Of a stretch of DNA of 64,000 nt, positions 26,036 through 35,323 are shown piece by piece. A program made the translations under genes and the position numbers. The notes under the pieces were generated by a model. That model saw nothing but the letters and a program-made list of their open reading frames with translations, did not search any database and was not told where the DNA came from. Every line of letters begins with the position of its first letter. Position 1 is the stretch's first letter. The stretch comes from UMGS1590 sp900552455 (GTDB lineage: Bacteria > Bacillota > Peptococcia > Peptococcales > Peptococcaceae), in assembly GCA_963931105.1 (NCBI GenBank), contig OZ007004.1, forward strand, positions 868,001 to 932,000, given 5' to 3'.

Positions 26036-28321
26036 TCATTCTTCGTTTTGCACAAGGATGCCAACCTTTTCCAGCACCTCGTCCACATCGCTGACCGGCA
26101 CGATCTCCAAGCCCTGCTTGATCTCGTCGTCGATATCCGCAAGATCGCGCTCGTTTTCTTTTGGAATGAACACTGTCGTAATGCCCGCGCGCTGCGCAGC
26201 CATCAGTTTTTCCGGCAGACCGCCGATCGCCGTGACAGCGCCGCGCAGAGAAACCTCGCCAGTCATCGCATAGCTTGGCGCCACAGCGCGGTCCGTGACC
26301 AGGCTTGCGATCGCCGTCGTCAGCGTGATGCCCGCCGATGGACCATCCTTAGGCACAGCGCCTTCCGGCACATGGATGTGCAGATCGCATTTCTCGTATT
26401 TTTCCCATTCCTTCGGGAATTTCGCCTTCACCAGGCTCATCGCCAGATACGCCGATTCCTTCATCACATCGCCCAGCTTCCCAGTGAGCAAAAGCTTGCC
26501 GCTGCCCTGGGTAAAGAGCGCCTCGATGAACAGGATCTCGCCGCCAGCCTGCGTCCAGGCCAGCCCCGTGACAACCCCCGATTTCTTTTCCGAGAGAATA
26601 TGGTCGTGCAGGATCGGCTGCATATCCAGCCACGTGCGCAGATCCTCCGGCTGCACCGTAAACGGCGCGTCTTCGCCCTTTGCCAGCTTCACAGCCGCCT
26701 GACGGCAGAGCGTGTCGATGCGCTTGCGCAGACCGCGCACGCCGCTTTCCATCGTGAAATCGTCGATCAATGCGCGCAGCGTCTCGTCTGGGATCACCAG
26801 CGCATCCTCCGGCACACCGTTTTGTTCGTAGGAGGCAGCGAGCAAATGCTCCTTGGCGATCGCCAGCTTGTCGTTTGCCGTGTAGCCATTAAAATTGATG
26901 ACCTCCATACGGTTCAAGAGCGGCGCCGGGATCGTTTCCGTCGTGTTCGCCGTGCAGACAAAAAACACATCCGACAGATCATACGGCACATTCAGATAAT
27001 GGTCCACAAAATTGCTGTTCTGCTCCGGATCCAGCACCTCCAACAGCGCGCTCGCCGGATCGCCGTTGTAGGATGCAGAAAGCTTGTCCACCTCGTCCAG
27101 CACCATCACCGGATTCGACACCCCAGCCTTGTGGATGCCATCGATGATGCGCCCAGCCATCGCGCCAATGTAGGTGCGGCGATGCCCGCGGATATCCGCC
27201 TCATCGCGCACACCACCCAGGCTCACACGCACATACTTGCGCCCCAAAGCCCGCGCAATGCTCTGGCCCACAGACGTTTTGCCCGTGCCAGGAGGCCCCA
27301 CAAAGAGCAGGATCGAGCCGCTCTGTTTTTTGCGCAGCGCCATCACCGCGATCTGCTCGATCACGCGCGTCTTCACCTTTTTCAGACCATAGTGGTCCTC
27401 ATCAAGGATCGATTCCGCCGCCGCCACATCGATCGCGTTCGCTTCTTCCTTCTGCCATGGCAAGGACAGCAGATATTCCAGATAATCGTAGAGCAGCGCA
27501 TACTCATTGCCGCCATTTTCACGCGCCAGACGGTTCAATACCTTGTTCGCCTCAGTGCGCGCCAGATCGTTCAGCGGCAGCGTATCGATCAGATGCGCAA
27601 AGCGGTCGAAATCGTTCGCGTCCTCCGGATGCATCTCATCCAGCTTCTGCTGCAGCACATCGATCTGACGGCGCAACGCCTGCTCCTTCATATTCGCTTC
27701 GTATTCCTCGCGCTGCAGCTCCATCGCCTCTGCGCTCGCCCGCGCCACCTCGATGAAGGCGTAGATGATCTGCTCGATCGCCTCCATGCGCCCGCGCATG
27801 CTCGGATACGTCAGCACCTGATAGCGCGTTTCATTGTCCGCAGCCAGCCATGGCGACAGCGAGACCCCCGCTTCCTCGATCGAATGGAATCCCTCGATCA
27901 TCGGCATCGCCTGCTTGCCCCAGTCGTATTCCTTGGCAAAATCGTTCAGCGCATCCTTGATCGCCCGCAGGCGCGTCAGACGCTCCTCCTCCGGCACATC
28001 GCGCACATCGATGAGCCCCGTCGTCTCCACCTCGATCGTCGCGTCGTCGTTCACACGCACCGCATCGATGCGCAGACGCTCGTTGGCGCGGATCGTCACA
28101 AAACCATCCTGAGACACATCGCTCACATATCCGCCAACGCCGATCTCGTAGAAATCGTCCGCCGTATATGCGTAGCGCGGCTTCTGTTCCTTCGCCGTCA
28201 GCAGCACCACATCCTCGTGCAGCACCGCTTTCGACAGCGCAAATTCTTCAAACTCCTCGCCGCGGACATACATGTTTACCCCCGGCACCAAGAGCACTTC
28301 GTATAAAGGTAAAACAAACAT
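26036..28321 (-). CDS. lon: ATP-dependent Lon protease
   Basis: 761-residue LonA-type AAA+ serine protease that degrades misfolded and regulatory proteins in the cytosol. The N-terminal substrate-binding domain starts VLPLYEVLLVPGV. Walker A is GPPGTGKTS, and the AAA module continues with VRDEADIRGHRRTYIGAMAG. The proteolytic domain has PKDGPSAGIT (catalytic Ser) and a later Lys region, with VSLRGAVTAIGGLPEKL. It is of normal length for the family. A CIRCE-like element and a good promoter precede it, suggesting heat-shock control. Confidence 0.97.
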   Translation of the reverse strand: MFVLPLYEVLLVPGVNMYVRGEEFEEFALSKAVLHEDVVLLTAKEQKPRYAYTADDFYEIGVGGYVSDVSQDGFVTIRANERLRIDAVRVNDDATIEVETTGLIDVRDVPEEERLTRLRAIKDALNDFAKEYDWGKQAMPMIEGFHSIEEAGVSLSPWLAADNETRYQVLTYPSMRGRMEAIEQIIYAFIEVARASAEAMELQREEYEANMKEQALRRQIDVLQQKLDEMHPEDANDFDRFAHLIDTLPLNDLARTEANKVLNRLARENGGNEYALLYDYLEYLLSLPWQKEEANAIDVAAAESILDEDHYGLKKVKTRVIEQIAVMALRKKQSGSILLFVGPPGTGKTSVGQSIARALGRKYVRVSLGGVRDEADIRGHRRTYIGAMAGRIIDGIHKAGVSNPVMVLDEVDKLSASYNGDPASALLEVLDPEQNSNFVDHYLNVPYDLSDVFFVCTANTTETIPAPLLNRMEVINFNGYTANDKLAIAKEHLLAASYEQNGVPEDALVIPDETLRALIDDFTMESGVRGLRKRIDTLCRQAAVKLAKGEDAPFTVQPEDLRTWLDMQPILHDHILSEKKSGVVTGLAWTQAGGEILFIEALFTQGSGKLLLTGKLGDVMKESAYLAMSLVKAKFPKEWEKYEKCDLHIHVPEGAVPKDGPSAGITLTTAIASLVTDRAVAPSYAMTGEVSLRGAVTAIGGLPEKLMAAQRAGITTVFIPKENERDLADIDDEIKQGLEIVPVSDVDEVLEKVGILVQNEE

Positions 28322-28342
28322 ATCGCAAAACTCCTATCTTTA

Positions 28343-28369
28343 CTAGCCATCTCAAAACATGAGTGCTAA
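28343..28369 (-). promoter_or_regulatory. CIRCE-like HrcA operator upstream of lon
   Basis: On the minus strand: TTAGCACTC-N9-GATGGCTAG. The left arm is a perfect CIRCE half (TTAGCACTC). The right arm matches GAGTGCTAA at 6 of 9 positions, with the canonical 9-base spacer. It lies 22 bases before the lon ATG, within the presumed 5' UTR. Confidence 0.6.
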
Positions 28370-28440
28370 AGCGTTTCAAAAATAAAAACCTTCGCCGCCA
28401 CATAAAATATGACAACATCGGGCATCTCTAGCTATCTATG

Positions 28441-28469
28441 ATAGTAGCACGATGATGACGCCCTGTCAA
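28441..28469 (-). promoter_or_regulatory. lon promoter
   Basis: TTGACA (28464-28469) and TACTAT (28441-28446) are separated by 17 bases on the minus strand: a consensus -35 and a good -10 box. Confidence 0.7.
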
Positions 28470-28523
28470 CGCCTATCCAGACCCATTCGGCAGGATTTTT
28501 TTCTCGCCGCGCCTTCAACAGCA

Positions 28524-28555
28524 ACAAAAAAACCAGCCAACGTTCGCTGACTGGT
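28524..28555 (-). terminator. Terminator of dnaA-dnaN-recF
   Basis: ACCAGtCAgCG and CGtTGgCTGGT form a stem followed by TTTTTTTG on the minus strand. It starts at the recF stop. Confidence 0.8.
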
Positions 28556-29679
28556 CATTTCTGTTCGGCGATGGCGCCTTCCTGGACGTGGAAGACAGGA
28601 TCGTAGCCGAAATTTTTGAAGGTAAAATCCAATCCCGTGCCTGTGATAAAAGTCTGGATCTGCTTTTTGATGACGATCTCCATCACAGCGCGCTGGCGGT
28701 CGAAGTCCAGCTCGCTCATCACATCGTCCAAAAGGAGCAGGGGCTTCGTGCCGAGATGCTGCTCGTAAGCGTCGATCGCCGCCATCTTCATCGACAGGAT
28801 CGCCGTGCGCTGCTGGCCCTGGCTGCCGTAGGTGCGCAGATCGATGCCATTTTCGTAGAAGATCAGATCGTCGCGATGCGGCCCCAGCAGACTCTGCCCG
28901 CGGGCGATCTCCTCCGCTTCCACCTCCGCCAGGCGCTCGAGAAAATGCGTTTTCATCACCGCATCGTTTTCGTGCAGCACCTGGCCCAGGCTCGATTGAT
29001 ACGTCACATTGAAGCTGCCCTTTTCGCCTGTGAGAAAAGCGTGCACCCGTCGCGCCTGCGGCACCAGAAACGCCAACAGATCCAACCGACGGCGGATCAT
29101 CCGCACCCCCAGCTCCACCAGCTGCAGGTTCCACGGCACCAGCTGCTCGCGCTCCGCGCGGCGCCGGCGAATATCCCGCAACAGCTCCCCGCGCTGGCTG
29201 AGCACCCGCTCGTAGCTGTGGCGCGTCTGCTCGTAGTCCGCAAACAGCGCCTCCAGCTCGCGGTCGATAAAACGCCGGCGCTCCGCCGGACCGCCCTTGA
29301 TGATCCCCAGATCATCCGGCGTGAAGAGCACAGCCGCCAAACGCACCGGCAAAGCGCGCAGGCGGCCGTAGCGCACACCGTTGAGCTTCACAGCCTTGCG
29401 GCGCACAGCGTCGTAGTAGATCTCCAGATGGTGCGTGCGGCTCGTTTCATCCAGCGCAAACAGCGCCTCCAGCCGGAAAAACTGCCGGTTCCAGTGCACC
29501 AGCTCGCGGTCCTTGTTGCCGCGAAAATTTTTGCCATAGCAGAGATAGAAAATACTCTCCAAAAGGTTCGTCTTGCCCTGGCCGTTTGGCCCCAGAAAAA
29601 CATTCAGCGTCGGGTGCAGCGTGATCGTCGTGCTGTCGTAGTTGCGCCAGTCCCTGAGCGTAAGTTCCTTGAGGATCAT
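28555..29679 (-). CDS. recF: DNA replication and repair protein RecF
   Basis: 374-residue SMC-like ATPase that loads RecA at gapped DNA. Walker A is GPNGQGKTNLLE (about residue 30). The signature and Walker B region is near DLRTYGSQGQQRTAILSMKMA and LLLLDDVMSELD (shown here as SQGQQRTAI and LLLLDDVMSELD). Conserved LTLRDWRNY lies at the start. It follows dnaN after one base, in the usual dnaA-dnaN-recF order. No gyrB follows it here, unlike in many Bacillota. Confidence 0.97.
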   Translation of the reverse strand: MILKELTLRDWRNYDSTTITLHPTLNVFLGPNGQGKTNLLESIFYLCYGKNFRGNKDRELVHWNRQFFRLEALFALDETSRTHHLEIYYDAVRRKAVKLNGVRYGRLRALPVRLAAVLFTPDDLGIIKGGPAERRRFIDRELEALFADYEQTRHSYERVLSQRGELLRDIRRRRAEREQLVPWNLQLVELGVRMIRRRLDLLAFLVPQARRVHAFLTGEKGSFNVTYQSSLGQVLHENDAVMKTHFLERLAEVEAEEIARGQSLLGPHRDDLIFYENGIDLRTYGSQGQQRTAILSMKMAAIDAYEQHLGTKPLLLLDDVMSELDFDRQRAVMEIVIKKQIQTFITGTGLDFTFKNFGYDPVFHVQEGAIAEQK

Positions 29680-29680
29680 C

Positions 29681-30802
29681 TTACTGTCTCAGCGGCAGCA
29701 AGAGATAGAGATAGCGCTCGTCGTTCTTCGGCTTGAACACACATGGCCCAAGATCGCCGCTCATCTCCACATCCAGCGCATCGTAATGCATCTTCGACAG
29801 CGCATCCGTCAGGAAGTTCGCATTGAAGAGAATGTTCACCTCGTCGCCTTCCATATAAATATCCAGCGCCTCGTTGACCTGGCCGCGTTCGCTCGCCGTT
29901 TTGATCGTCAGCTTGCCGCCTTCCACATTCAACCGGATCACCGTCGTGCCGCTGTTGTCGCGGCCAAAAAGCGTCGCGCGCTCGATCGAGCTCTTGAGCG
30001 CCGTGCGGTCAATGTCAAAATGCGTCGTGTGCGCCTTTGGCAGCGCCGCGCGATAAGGAGGGAATTCCCCCTTGATCAGCTGGCTCGTCATCTGCACATC
30101 GCCGCTTTCAAAAAGGATCTGGTTCTTCGTCACAGAAATATGGATGATCGCATCCTCATCCACGATCCCGATCAGCTCCTGCAGCGCGCGCACAGGGATC
30201 ACAACGTGGAAATCATCGCCCGTTTCGTTGTTCACCTTTTCTTCCATCATCGCCAGACGGAACGAGTCCGTGCCCACAACCGTCACATCGTTGCCGCTCA
30301 CCTCAAAGAGCAGCCCCGTAAAGATCGGGCGCAGATCCTCCTTGCGCGCTGCAAACGACGTCTGACGCACCAGATCCGACAGCGTCCGCTGAGAAATGCT
30401 CATGCAGTGCAAAATCTCCATCTGCGGAGGCTTTGGAAAATCATAGCCCGGCCAGCCGATCATCTCCGTCGCATTGCCGTCGTAGTGGATCGTCATTTTG
30501 TCCTGACCATTATAGGAAGTATTTTCAAAAAGCAGGTTCGTATCCGGCAGGCGGGAAACAAATTCGCGGAAGCTCTTGCCGCTGACAACCGTTTCCCCTT
30601 CCTCGAGCACCTCCACCGGCACCGTGCACTGAATGCGCAGCCCCGCGTTTTCGATCGTGTCCGTCGCGACCATCGTCAGGTGGCCGTTTTTCGCCGAAAG
30701 GTAGATACCGCTCAGGATAGGCTGCACACTCTTCGTCGACAGCGCACGCTGCACAATGCTCAGGCCGCTCGTGAGATTGTCTTTGATAGCCGTAAATTTC
30801 AT
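29681..30802 (-). CDS. dnaN: DNA polymerase III subunit beta (sliding clamp)
   Basis: 373 residues. It starts MKFTAIKDNLTSGLSIVQRA and ends with LYLLLPLRQ (the common end is LIMPMR-like). Three clamp domains are of normal length. The real start is the ATG at 30802, preceded by AAGGAGAAG; the open frame continues upstream to 30922 but that part has no family resemblance. It lies between dnaA and recF. Confidence 0.97.
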   Translation of the reverse strand: MKFTAIKDNLTSGLSIVQRALSTKSVQPILSGIYLSAKNGHLTMVATDTIENAGLRIQCTVPVEVLEEGETVVSGKSFREFVSRLPDTNLLFENTSYNGQDKMTIHYDGNATEMIGWPGYDFPKPPQMEILHCMSISQRTLSDLVRQTSFAARKEDLRPIFTGLLFEVSGNDVTVVGTDSFRLAMMEEKVNNETGDDFHVVIPVRALQELIGIVDEDAIIHISVTKNQILFESGDVQMTSQLIKGEFPPYRAALPKAHTTHFDIDRTALKSSIERATLFGRDNSGTTVIRLNVEGGKLTIKTASERGQVNEALDIYMEGDEVNILFNANFLTDALSKMHYDALDVEMSGDLGPCVFKPKNDERYLYLLLPLRQ

Positions 30803-31364
30803 GGTCGTCTTCTTCTCCTTCTTTAATAAGTAAGTTAGTAGTAGTATTAGTAGTGCCTGTGGATTCGTTGAAAACTCCTCCCGCACCAGCGCCAGCGCGG
30901 CTTCGCCCCTGTCTAAAACCATGTGGAGAGCAGAGGCCAGTTTTCAACAGCTTCCACAGCGTTTTTCGTTTTCCACGCAAACCCACATGTGGAAAACCAT
31001 TTCGTGGAAAAACCTGTGCAGGATGCGTGCATAAAAATTCATGGATGTGGATATCCAGCGTCAGCAGGCCATTTGCAAATCCCACCATTCCGCCGACTTT
31101 TTAGCCGCGAAAAGCGTCGGACCAGCGCCCTAATCCTTAGAAAAACTGTGGATTTATCCACAATAAAACGCCGATTGTGGATAACATTGTGGATAAATGC
31201 AGCGATTTTAACGGATTTTTGCGGGTTTTCCACAGAAATCCCAGGAAAATTTCTAACCGTCCCGGGAAACCTGTGGAAAACGATCCAGCCGCGTCAAAAT
31301 CGCGAAAAAGTTTTCCAAAGCCCCAGCCGCTGCATATTATCAAAGCCTCCGTGCATGAAGCGCC
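30803..31364. other. oriC region I (dnaA-dnaN intergenic) with DnaA boxes
   Basis: 562 bases without a gene. Three perfect DnaA boxes are clustered at 31154-31162 (TTATCCACA), 31176-31184 and 31188-31196 (TGTGGATAA). Several TTTTCCACA-type near matches surround them. This is the classical position for a Bacillota origin next to dnaN. Confidence 0.8.
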
Positions 31365-32792
31365 TCAGGCCTCGATCGCGCGGCGGATGTTTGCAATATC
31401 GCTCTGTAACAGCGGATCCTGGCGCATCCCTTCCTCGATCTTGTCGATCGCGTTCGAGACCGTGCTGTGGTCCTTCTTAAACAGCTTGCCGATCGCCGGC
31501 AGACTCATCGACAGCAGATTGCGGCAGAAATACATCGACACCTGACGCGGCAAGAGCACATCCTTCTTGCGGCTCGTGCCCATCATCTTGTCTCGCGAAA
31601 GGCCATAGTACTCGCACACCTTCGTGATCACAATATCCTGCGTCAGATGCTTTTCGTGCGCCACCTTGTTTTTGATCGTGCGCTCCGCAAGCTCCAGCGT
31701 GATCGGCTGGTTCGAAATGCGCGCCGTGCTGATCACCGTCTGCAGCGCACCCTCCAGCGTGCGGATGTTCACCGCCACATTGTCGACAATGTATTCAATG
31801 ATGCGATTGTCCACCACAGCGTTTTCCATTTCCGCCTTCTTCTGCAAGATCGCAATACGCGTCTCCACATTTGGCACCTGGATGTTACTGAGCACCCCGC
31901 CCTCAAAGCGCGTCACCAAACGCTCCTCCAGGTCCGGAATCTCGCGCGGCAGCTTATCCGATGTGATGATGATCTGGCGGTTGTTGTTGCGCAGCTCCTC
32001 GAACGTATGGAAGAATTCTTCCTGCGTCCCTTCCTTCCCAGTCAGGAACTGGATATCGTCGATCAGGAGAATATCCACACTGCGGTACTTGCTGCGAAAA
32101 GCCGGCGCCGAATTCTGGTTCGGATTGATCGACGCAATGTATTCGTTGACAAAGTTCTCGCACGTCGTGAACTTGATCTTCGCTTCCGGCTGCGCCTGCA
32201 GGATCTGAAAAGCGATCGCATTCAACAGGTGCGTCTTGCCCAGCCCCGAATTGCCGTAGATAAACAGCGGGTTGATGCTCTTCGTGCAGTAGAGATCCCG
32301 GCTCATATCGTCCGCGATCGCCTTGCACAGCGCCCGGCACTGCTCGTTGTTCTTACCAATGACAAACGTGTCGAACGTGTAGTTCGGCTGCAGACGGTGC
32401 CCGTCCAAAACCTCCAGCCGCGGCGCCACCTTCGGCGAGCACGCCATGTTGTCAAAGAGCACCTCGCTCGACGGCTCCGCAAAATTCGTCGTGTTTTCCT
32501 TGATCGACGCCATGCGCGTGCGGAAAAGCGCCGCATCCTCGCTGTTCAGATACTGGATGTCCGCCTGATCGTCGCCCAGCGCGATCTTCACCCAATGCAA
32601 GAGCGATTCGCCAAAGCCCTGCTTCGTCAGGCCAAGAAGCATCGTGTCGTTGTTCACCTCCACCACATAGCGGTGGTCAACAAAATCGATCGGCAGAAGA
32701 TCCCTGTACCATGCATCGAAAACAAAAGGACTCACCTCGTCCTGCATTTTCATGATGGCCGTCTGCCAGGCCTGCATGTAAAATTGTTCCAT
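31365..32792 (-). CDS. dnaA: Chromosomal replication initiator DnaA
   Basis: 475-residue AAA+ initiator. Domain I starts MEQFYMQAWQTAI; domain III has Walker A GNSGLGKTHLLNA and Walker B LLIDDIQFL. Domain IV has the DnaA-box-binding helix-turn-helix, ending in KDHSTVSNAIDKIEE. The start is the ATG at 32792, after GGAGGAAC. The family more often has GxRDHSTV, so KKDHSTV is a small variation. DnaA boxes lie on both sides, so it is probably autoregulated (inference). Confidence 0.98.
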   Translation of the reverse strand: MEQFYMQAWQTAIMKMQDEVSPFVFDAWYRDLLPIDFVDHRYVVEVNNDTMLLGLTKQGFGESLLHWVKIALGDDQADIQYLNSEDAALFRTRMASIKENTTNFAEPSSEVLFDNMACSPKVAPRLEVLDGHRLQPNYTFDTFVIGKNNEQCRALCKAIADDMSRDLYCTKSINPLFIYGNSGLGKTHLLNAIAFQILQAQPEAKIKFTTCENFVNEYIASINPNQNSAPAFRSKYRSVDILLIDDIQFLTGKEGTQEEFFHTFEELRNNNRQIIITSDKLPREIPDLEERLVTRFEGGVLSNIQVPNVETRIAILQKKAEMENAVVDNRIIEYIVDNVAVNIRTLEGALQTVISTARISNQPITLELAERTIKNKVAHEKHLTQDIVITKVCEYYGLSRDKMMGTSRKKDVLLPRQVSMYFCRNLLSMSLPAIGKLFKKDHSTVSNAIDKIEEGMRQDPLLQSDIANIRRAIEA

Positions 32793-33579
32793 AATGTTCC
32801 TCCAAAATACTTTATGATGAGGCGCGTTTTCCACAACTTGTGGATCGTTCGCGTGTGGAAAAGCAGCGTCTGATTTTTGTGCTTCCCTAATCATAGCATA
32901 CAATTTTTATTTTCGCACCCTCTCCAGAGGCCGCCCTGTGCATAAAAAATGGACTTTTCCACAGCCTTTTCAACACAGATCGCGCCTTCTTTTTTATCAT
33001 GAGGGCGTATCATGCGCGCTTTTTCAGCAGATGCCAGGAGTTTTCCACATATCCCAAGGATCGAAAAAAAACTTTTCCACAGCCAAAATTTTTTTTCCGC
33101 ACCGCTTTTTTGGTAAGATCAGCGATTTCCACAAAAAATAAACAACCCACACCCGCTAGTAGGCCACACAACGCCAAAGGGCCAGATATGCACTTTTCCA
33201 CAGAAATTGTGTGGAAAAGTGTCGAAATGTGTGGAAAAATGACAGTAAATTCACCCAGCTTTCGACAAGTTTTCCCAAGCCCCACGCTCCACAGCCACAG
33301 AAATTTCCGCGTCCCGCGTTCAGCGCGCGATCATTTTTTGCCGCGCATTTTTTCTTCGTCGCCGCCAGCAAATTTCCAGAACGATCAGCCCGCGTTTTTT
33401 ACCATCAGCGAAAAATCCATGCGCGCATTTCTGCCGAAAACCCTTCAATAAAAATACGCCCATACTTTCGTCAAAAACCAGCGAAAAATCCCCACGAAAT
33501 ACGCAAAAACCATTGACAAACGCCCACCTCTATAGTAAATTGATAGATGCATGTAAACTAGGTCACAGGAGGTGTGAAT
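32793..33579. other. oriC region II (dnaA-rpmH intergenic) with TTTTCCACA array
   Basis: 787 bases without a gene. At least eight boxes of the form TTTTCCACA or its complement occur at 32827, 32854, 32955, 33041, 33073, 33194, 33210 and 33230. They fit the relaxed DnaA-box consensus TTWTNCACA. The right end holds the rpmH promoter. Confidence 0.75.
33513..33541 (+). promoter_or_regulatory. rpmH promoter
   Basis: TTGACA (33513-33518) and TAAATT (33536-33541), with a 17-base spacer. Confidence 0.55.
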
Positions 33580-33714
33580 ATGAAACGCACATATCAGCCA
33601 AAGAATAAGAAACACAAACGCGTTCATGGCTTCCGCAGAAGAATGCTTTCCAAAACCGGTCGCAATGTCTTGAAGAGAAGAAGAGCAAAAGGAAGAAAAG
33701 TGCTCAGCGCGTAA
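33580..33714 (+). CDS. rpmH: 50S ribosomal protein L34
   Basis: 44-residue basic protein. MKRTYQPKNKKHKRVHGF and then RRRMLSKTGRNVLKRRRAKG are the L34 signature. An AGGAGGTG ribosome site lies 8 bases before the ATG. First gene of the rightward origin-side operon rpmH-rnpA-yidD-yidC-jag. Confidence 0.98.
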   Translation: MKRTYQPKNKKHKRVHGFRRRMLSKTGRNVLKRRRAKGRKVLSA

Positions 33715-33804
33715 TTGTGAAAGACACTTGAGATAGAGATAAGAAGGCCTTCATCGTTCGATCAGGCCTTTTTTATCTTTATTGTCAAAAAAGGGTGTGA
33801 AAAC

Positions 33805-34149
33805 ATGCTGGCTTCGCCACGAAGGATCAAAAAGAGAGAAAGCTTTTCTCATATATATCATCACAAGCATTCCAAGGCCAACCAATACATGGTCATATAT
33901 ATGAAGGAAAACGATTGCGGCCATGCCCGCTTTGGCTTTTCCCTCTCCAAAAAGATCGGCAAAGCCCATGTCAGAAATCGCTACAAACGGCGCCTTTCCG
34001 AGATCGTCCGACTCCACTGGGAAGGCTTCCGTGCCTACGACATCGTGGTGGTCGCCCGCAAGGACATCACCACCCTCGATTATCCTGCTTTAGAAAAAGC
34101 ATTTTTACAACTAGCGGAAAGAAGCGGTATCTATGAAACCAATCATTAA
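33805..34149 (+). CDS. rnpA: Ribonuclease P protein component
   Basis: 114 residues. It helps the RNase P RNA to mature tRNA 5' ends. The family core is FGFSLSKKIGKAHVRNRYKRRLSE, whose RNR motif is visible as HVRNRYKRRL. It starts with RRIKKRESFSHIY. It overlaps yidD by 17 bases. A short hairpin-like stretch (AAGGCCTT) separates it from rpmH, perhaps a processing site. Confidence 0.97.
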   Translation: MLASPRRIKKRESFSHIYHHKHSKANQYMVIYMKENDCGHARFGFSLSKKIGKAHVRNRYKRRLSEIVRLHWEGFRAYDIVVVARKDITTLDYPALEKAFLQLAERSGIYETNH

Positions 34150-34357
34150 AAACGGCCTCATCACCATCATCCGTTTTTATCAGCAGTACCTCTCCGCCCT
34201 CAAAGGCGGCCCCACCTGCCGATTCGTGCCCACCTGTTCCGCCTACGCCATCGAAGCCATCACAAAATACGGCGCCCTCAAAGGCAGCGCCCTCGCACTA
34301 TGGCGCATCCTGCGCTGCAACCCATTTTCCAAAGGTGGCTACGATCCAGTACCCTGA
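34133..34357 (+). CDS. yidD: Membrane protein insertion efficiency factor YidD
   Basis: 74 residues. It matches the YidD family: IRFYQQYLSALKGGPTCRF, then PTCSAYAIEAITKYGALKG and RILRCNPFSKGGYDPVP. An amphipathic N-terminal helix should attach it to the inner face of the membrane. It overlaps the end of rnpA, as usual. Confidence 0.97.
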   Translation: MKPIIKNGLITIIRFYQQYLSALKGGPTCRFVPTCSAYAIEAITKYGALKGSALALWRILRCNPFSKGGYDPVP

Positions 34358-34420
34358 CCCACACAACACACAAGCCCTAGGAGGTGAACGCCTCATCGCC
34401 CAGCGCGAGAGAGGCACTAC

Positions 34421-35293
34421 TTGAGCACATTAGTTAGTATTTTTACATCGTTCATCGATGCCTTATACAGCCTGACCAACGCCATCAACTTCCCGAGCTA
34501 TGCCCTCGCCATCATCATCCTCGGTCTCATCGTGCGCCTCATCCTGCTGCCGCTGACCATCATGCAGATGAAATCCATGCTCGGGATGACAGAGATCCAG
34601 CCAGAGCTGCAGCGCCTGCAAAAGCAGTACGCCAACAACCGCGAAAAGCTCTCCGAAGAAATGATGAAGCTCTATCAGGAATACAACGTCAAGCCAGCCG
34701 CCGGCTGCCTGCCAATCCTGATCCAGCTGCCAATCCTCTACATCCTCTTCTGGGCCATCCGCGACTACAACTTCGCCGACAGCGCCCACGCCAATTTCTT
34801 CTGGATCTCCAGCCTCAATGACACAGACCCAACCTATATCCTGCCGATCGTCCTCGGCATCATCATGTTCATCCAGCAGAAGATCGCCATGAGCATCAAC
34901 CCACAGGCCATGGACCCTTCCAACCCAATGAACATGACCATGAAGATGATGCTCTACGTCATGCCACTCATCATGGCCTTCTCCGCCACCCAGATGCCTA
35001 GCGGGCTCGTCATCTACTGGCTCACCACATCCGGCTTCATGGTCTTCCAGCAGCTCTACATGAACCGCGTCCGCAAAAAAGAACTCGCAAAACGCGCCGA
35101 AGAACGCGCCGCTCGCGAAGCAGAACGCCAGAAAGAGCTCGAAGAAGAAAAGAAACGCGGCCAGAACAAATCCAAAAAGAAAACCAAACAGCAGCTCAAA
35201 AACGAGCACAAAGCCAAAAAGCGCGAAGCAAAATATCAGGCACCAGCCAAAGAAGGCAGCTCCGCCACCTACCACGCGCCAAAGAAAAAGTGA
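34421..35293 (+). CDS. yidC: Membrane protein insertase YidC (Oxa1/SpoIIIJ family)
   Basis: 290 residues. It is the short Gram-positive-type insertase with five hydrophobic helices and no obvious lipoprotein signal. Conserved blocks are the RLILLPLTIMQMKSM helix with its Arg, the cytosolic LQRLQKQYANNREK hairpin, GCLPILIQLPILY, and MPSGLVIYWLTTSG. A long Lys/Glu-rich tail of about 70 residues may contact the ribosome. The start is a TTG at 34421 preceded by GAGAGG; no in-frame ATG is suitably placed. Confidence 0.96.
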   Translation: MSTLVSIFTSFIDALYSLTNAINFPSYALAIIILGLIVRLILLPLTIMQMKSMLGMTEIQPELQRLQKQYANNREKLSEEMMKLYQEYNVKPAAGCLPILIQLPILYILFWAIRDYNFADSAHANFFWISSLNDTDPTYILPIVLGIIMFIQQKIAMSINPQAMDPSNPMNMTMKMMLYVMPLIMAFSATQMPSGLVIYWLTTSGFMVFQQLYMNRVRKKELAKRAEERAAREAERQKELEEEKKRGQNKSKKKTKQQLKNEHKAKKREAKYQAPAKEGSSATYHAPKKK

Positions 35294-35323
35294 CCGCGTA
35301 ACAGCTTGCAGGGGGAAATAGAC

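Noticed and set aside
33001..33520. Several open frames in the dnaA-rpmH gap
   Set aside because: They overlap each other on both strands, follow the DnaA-box array and show no protein-like conservation.
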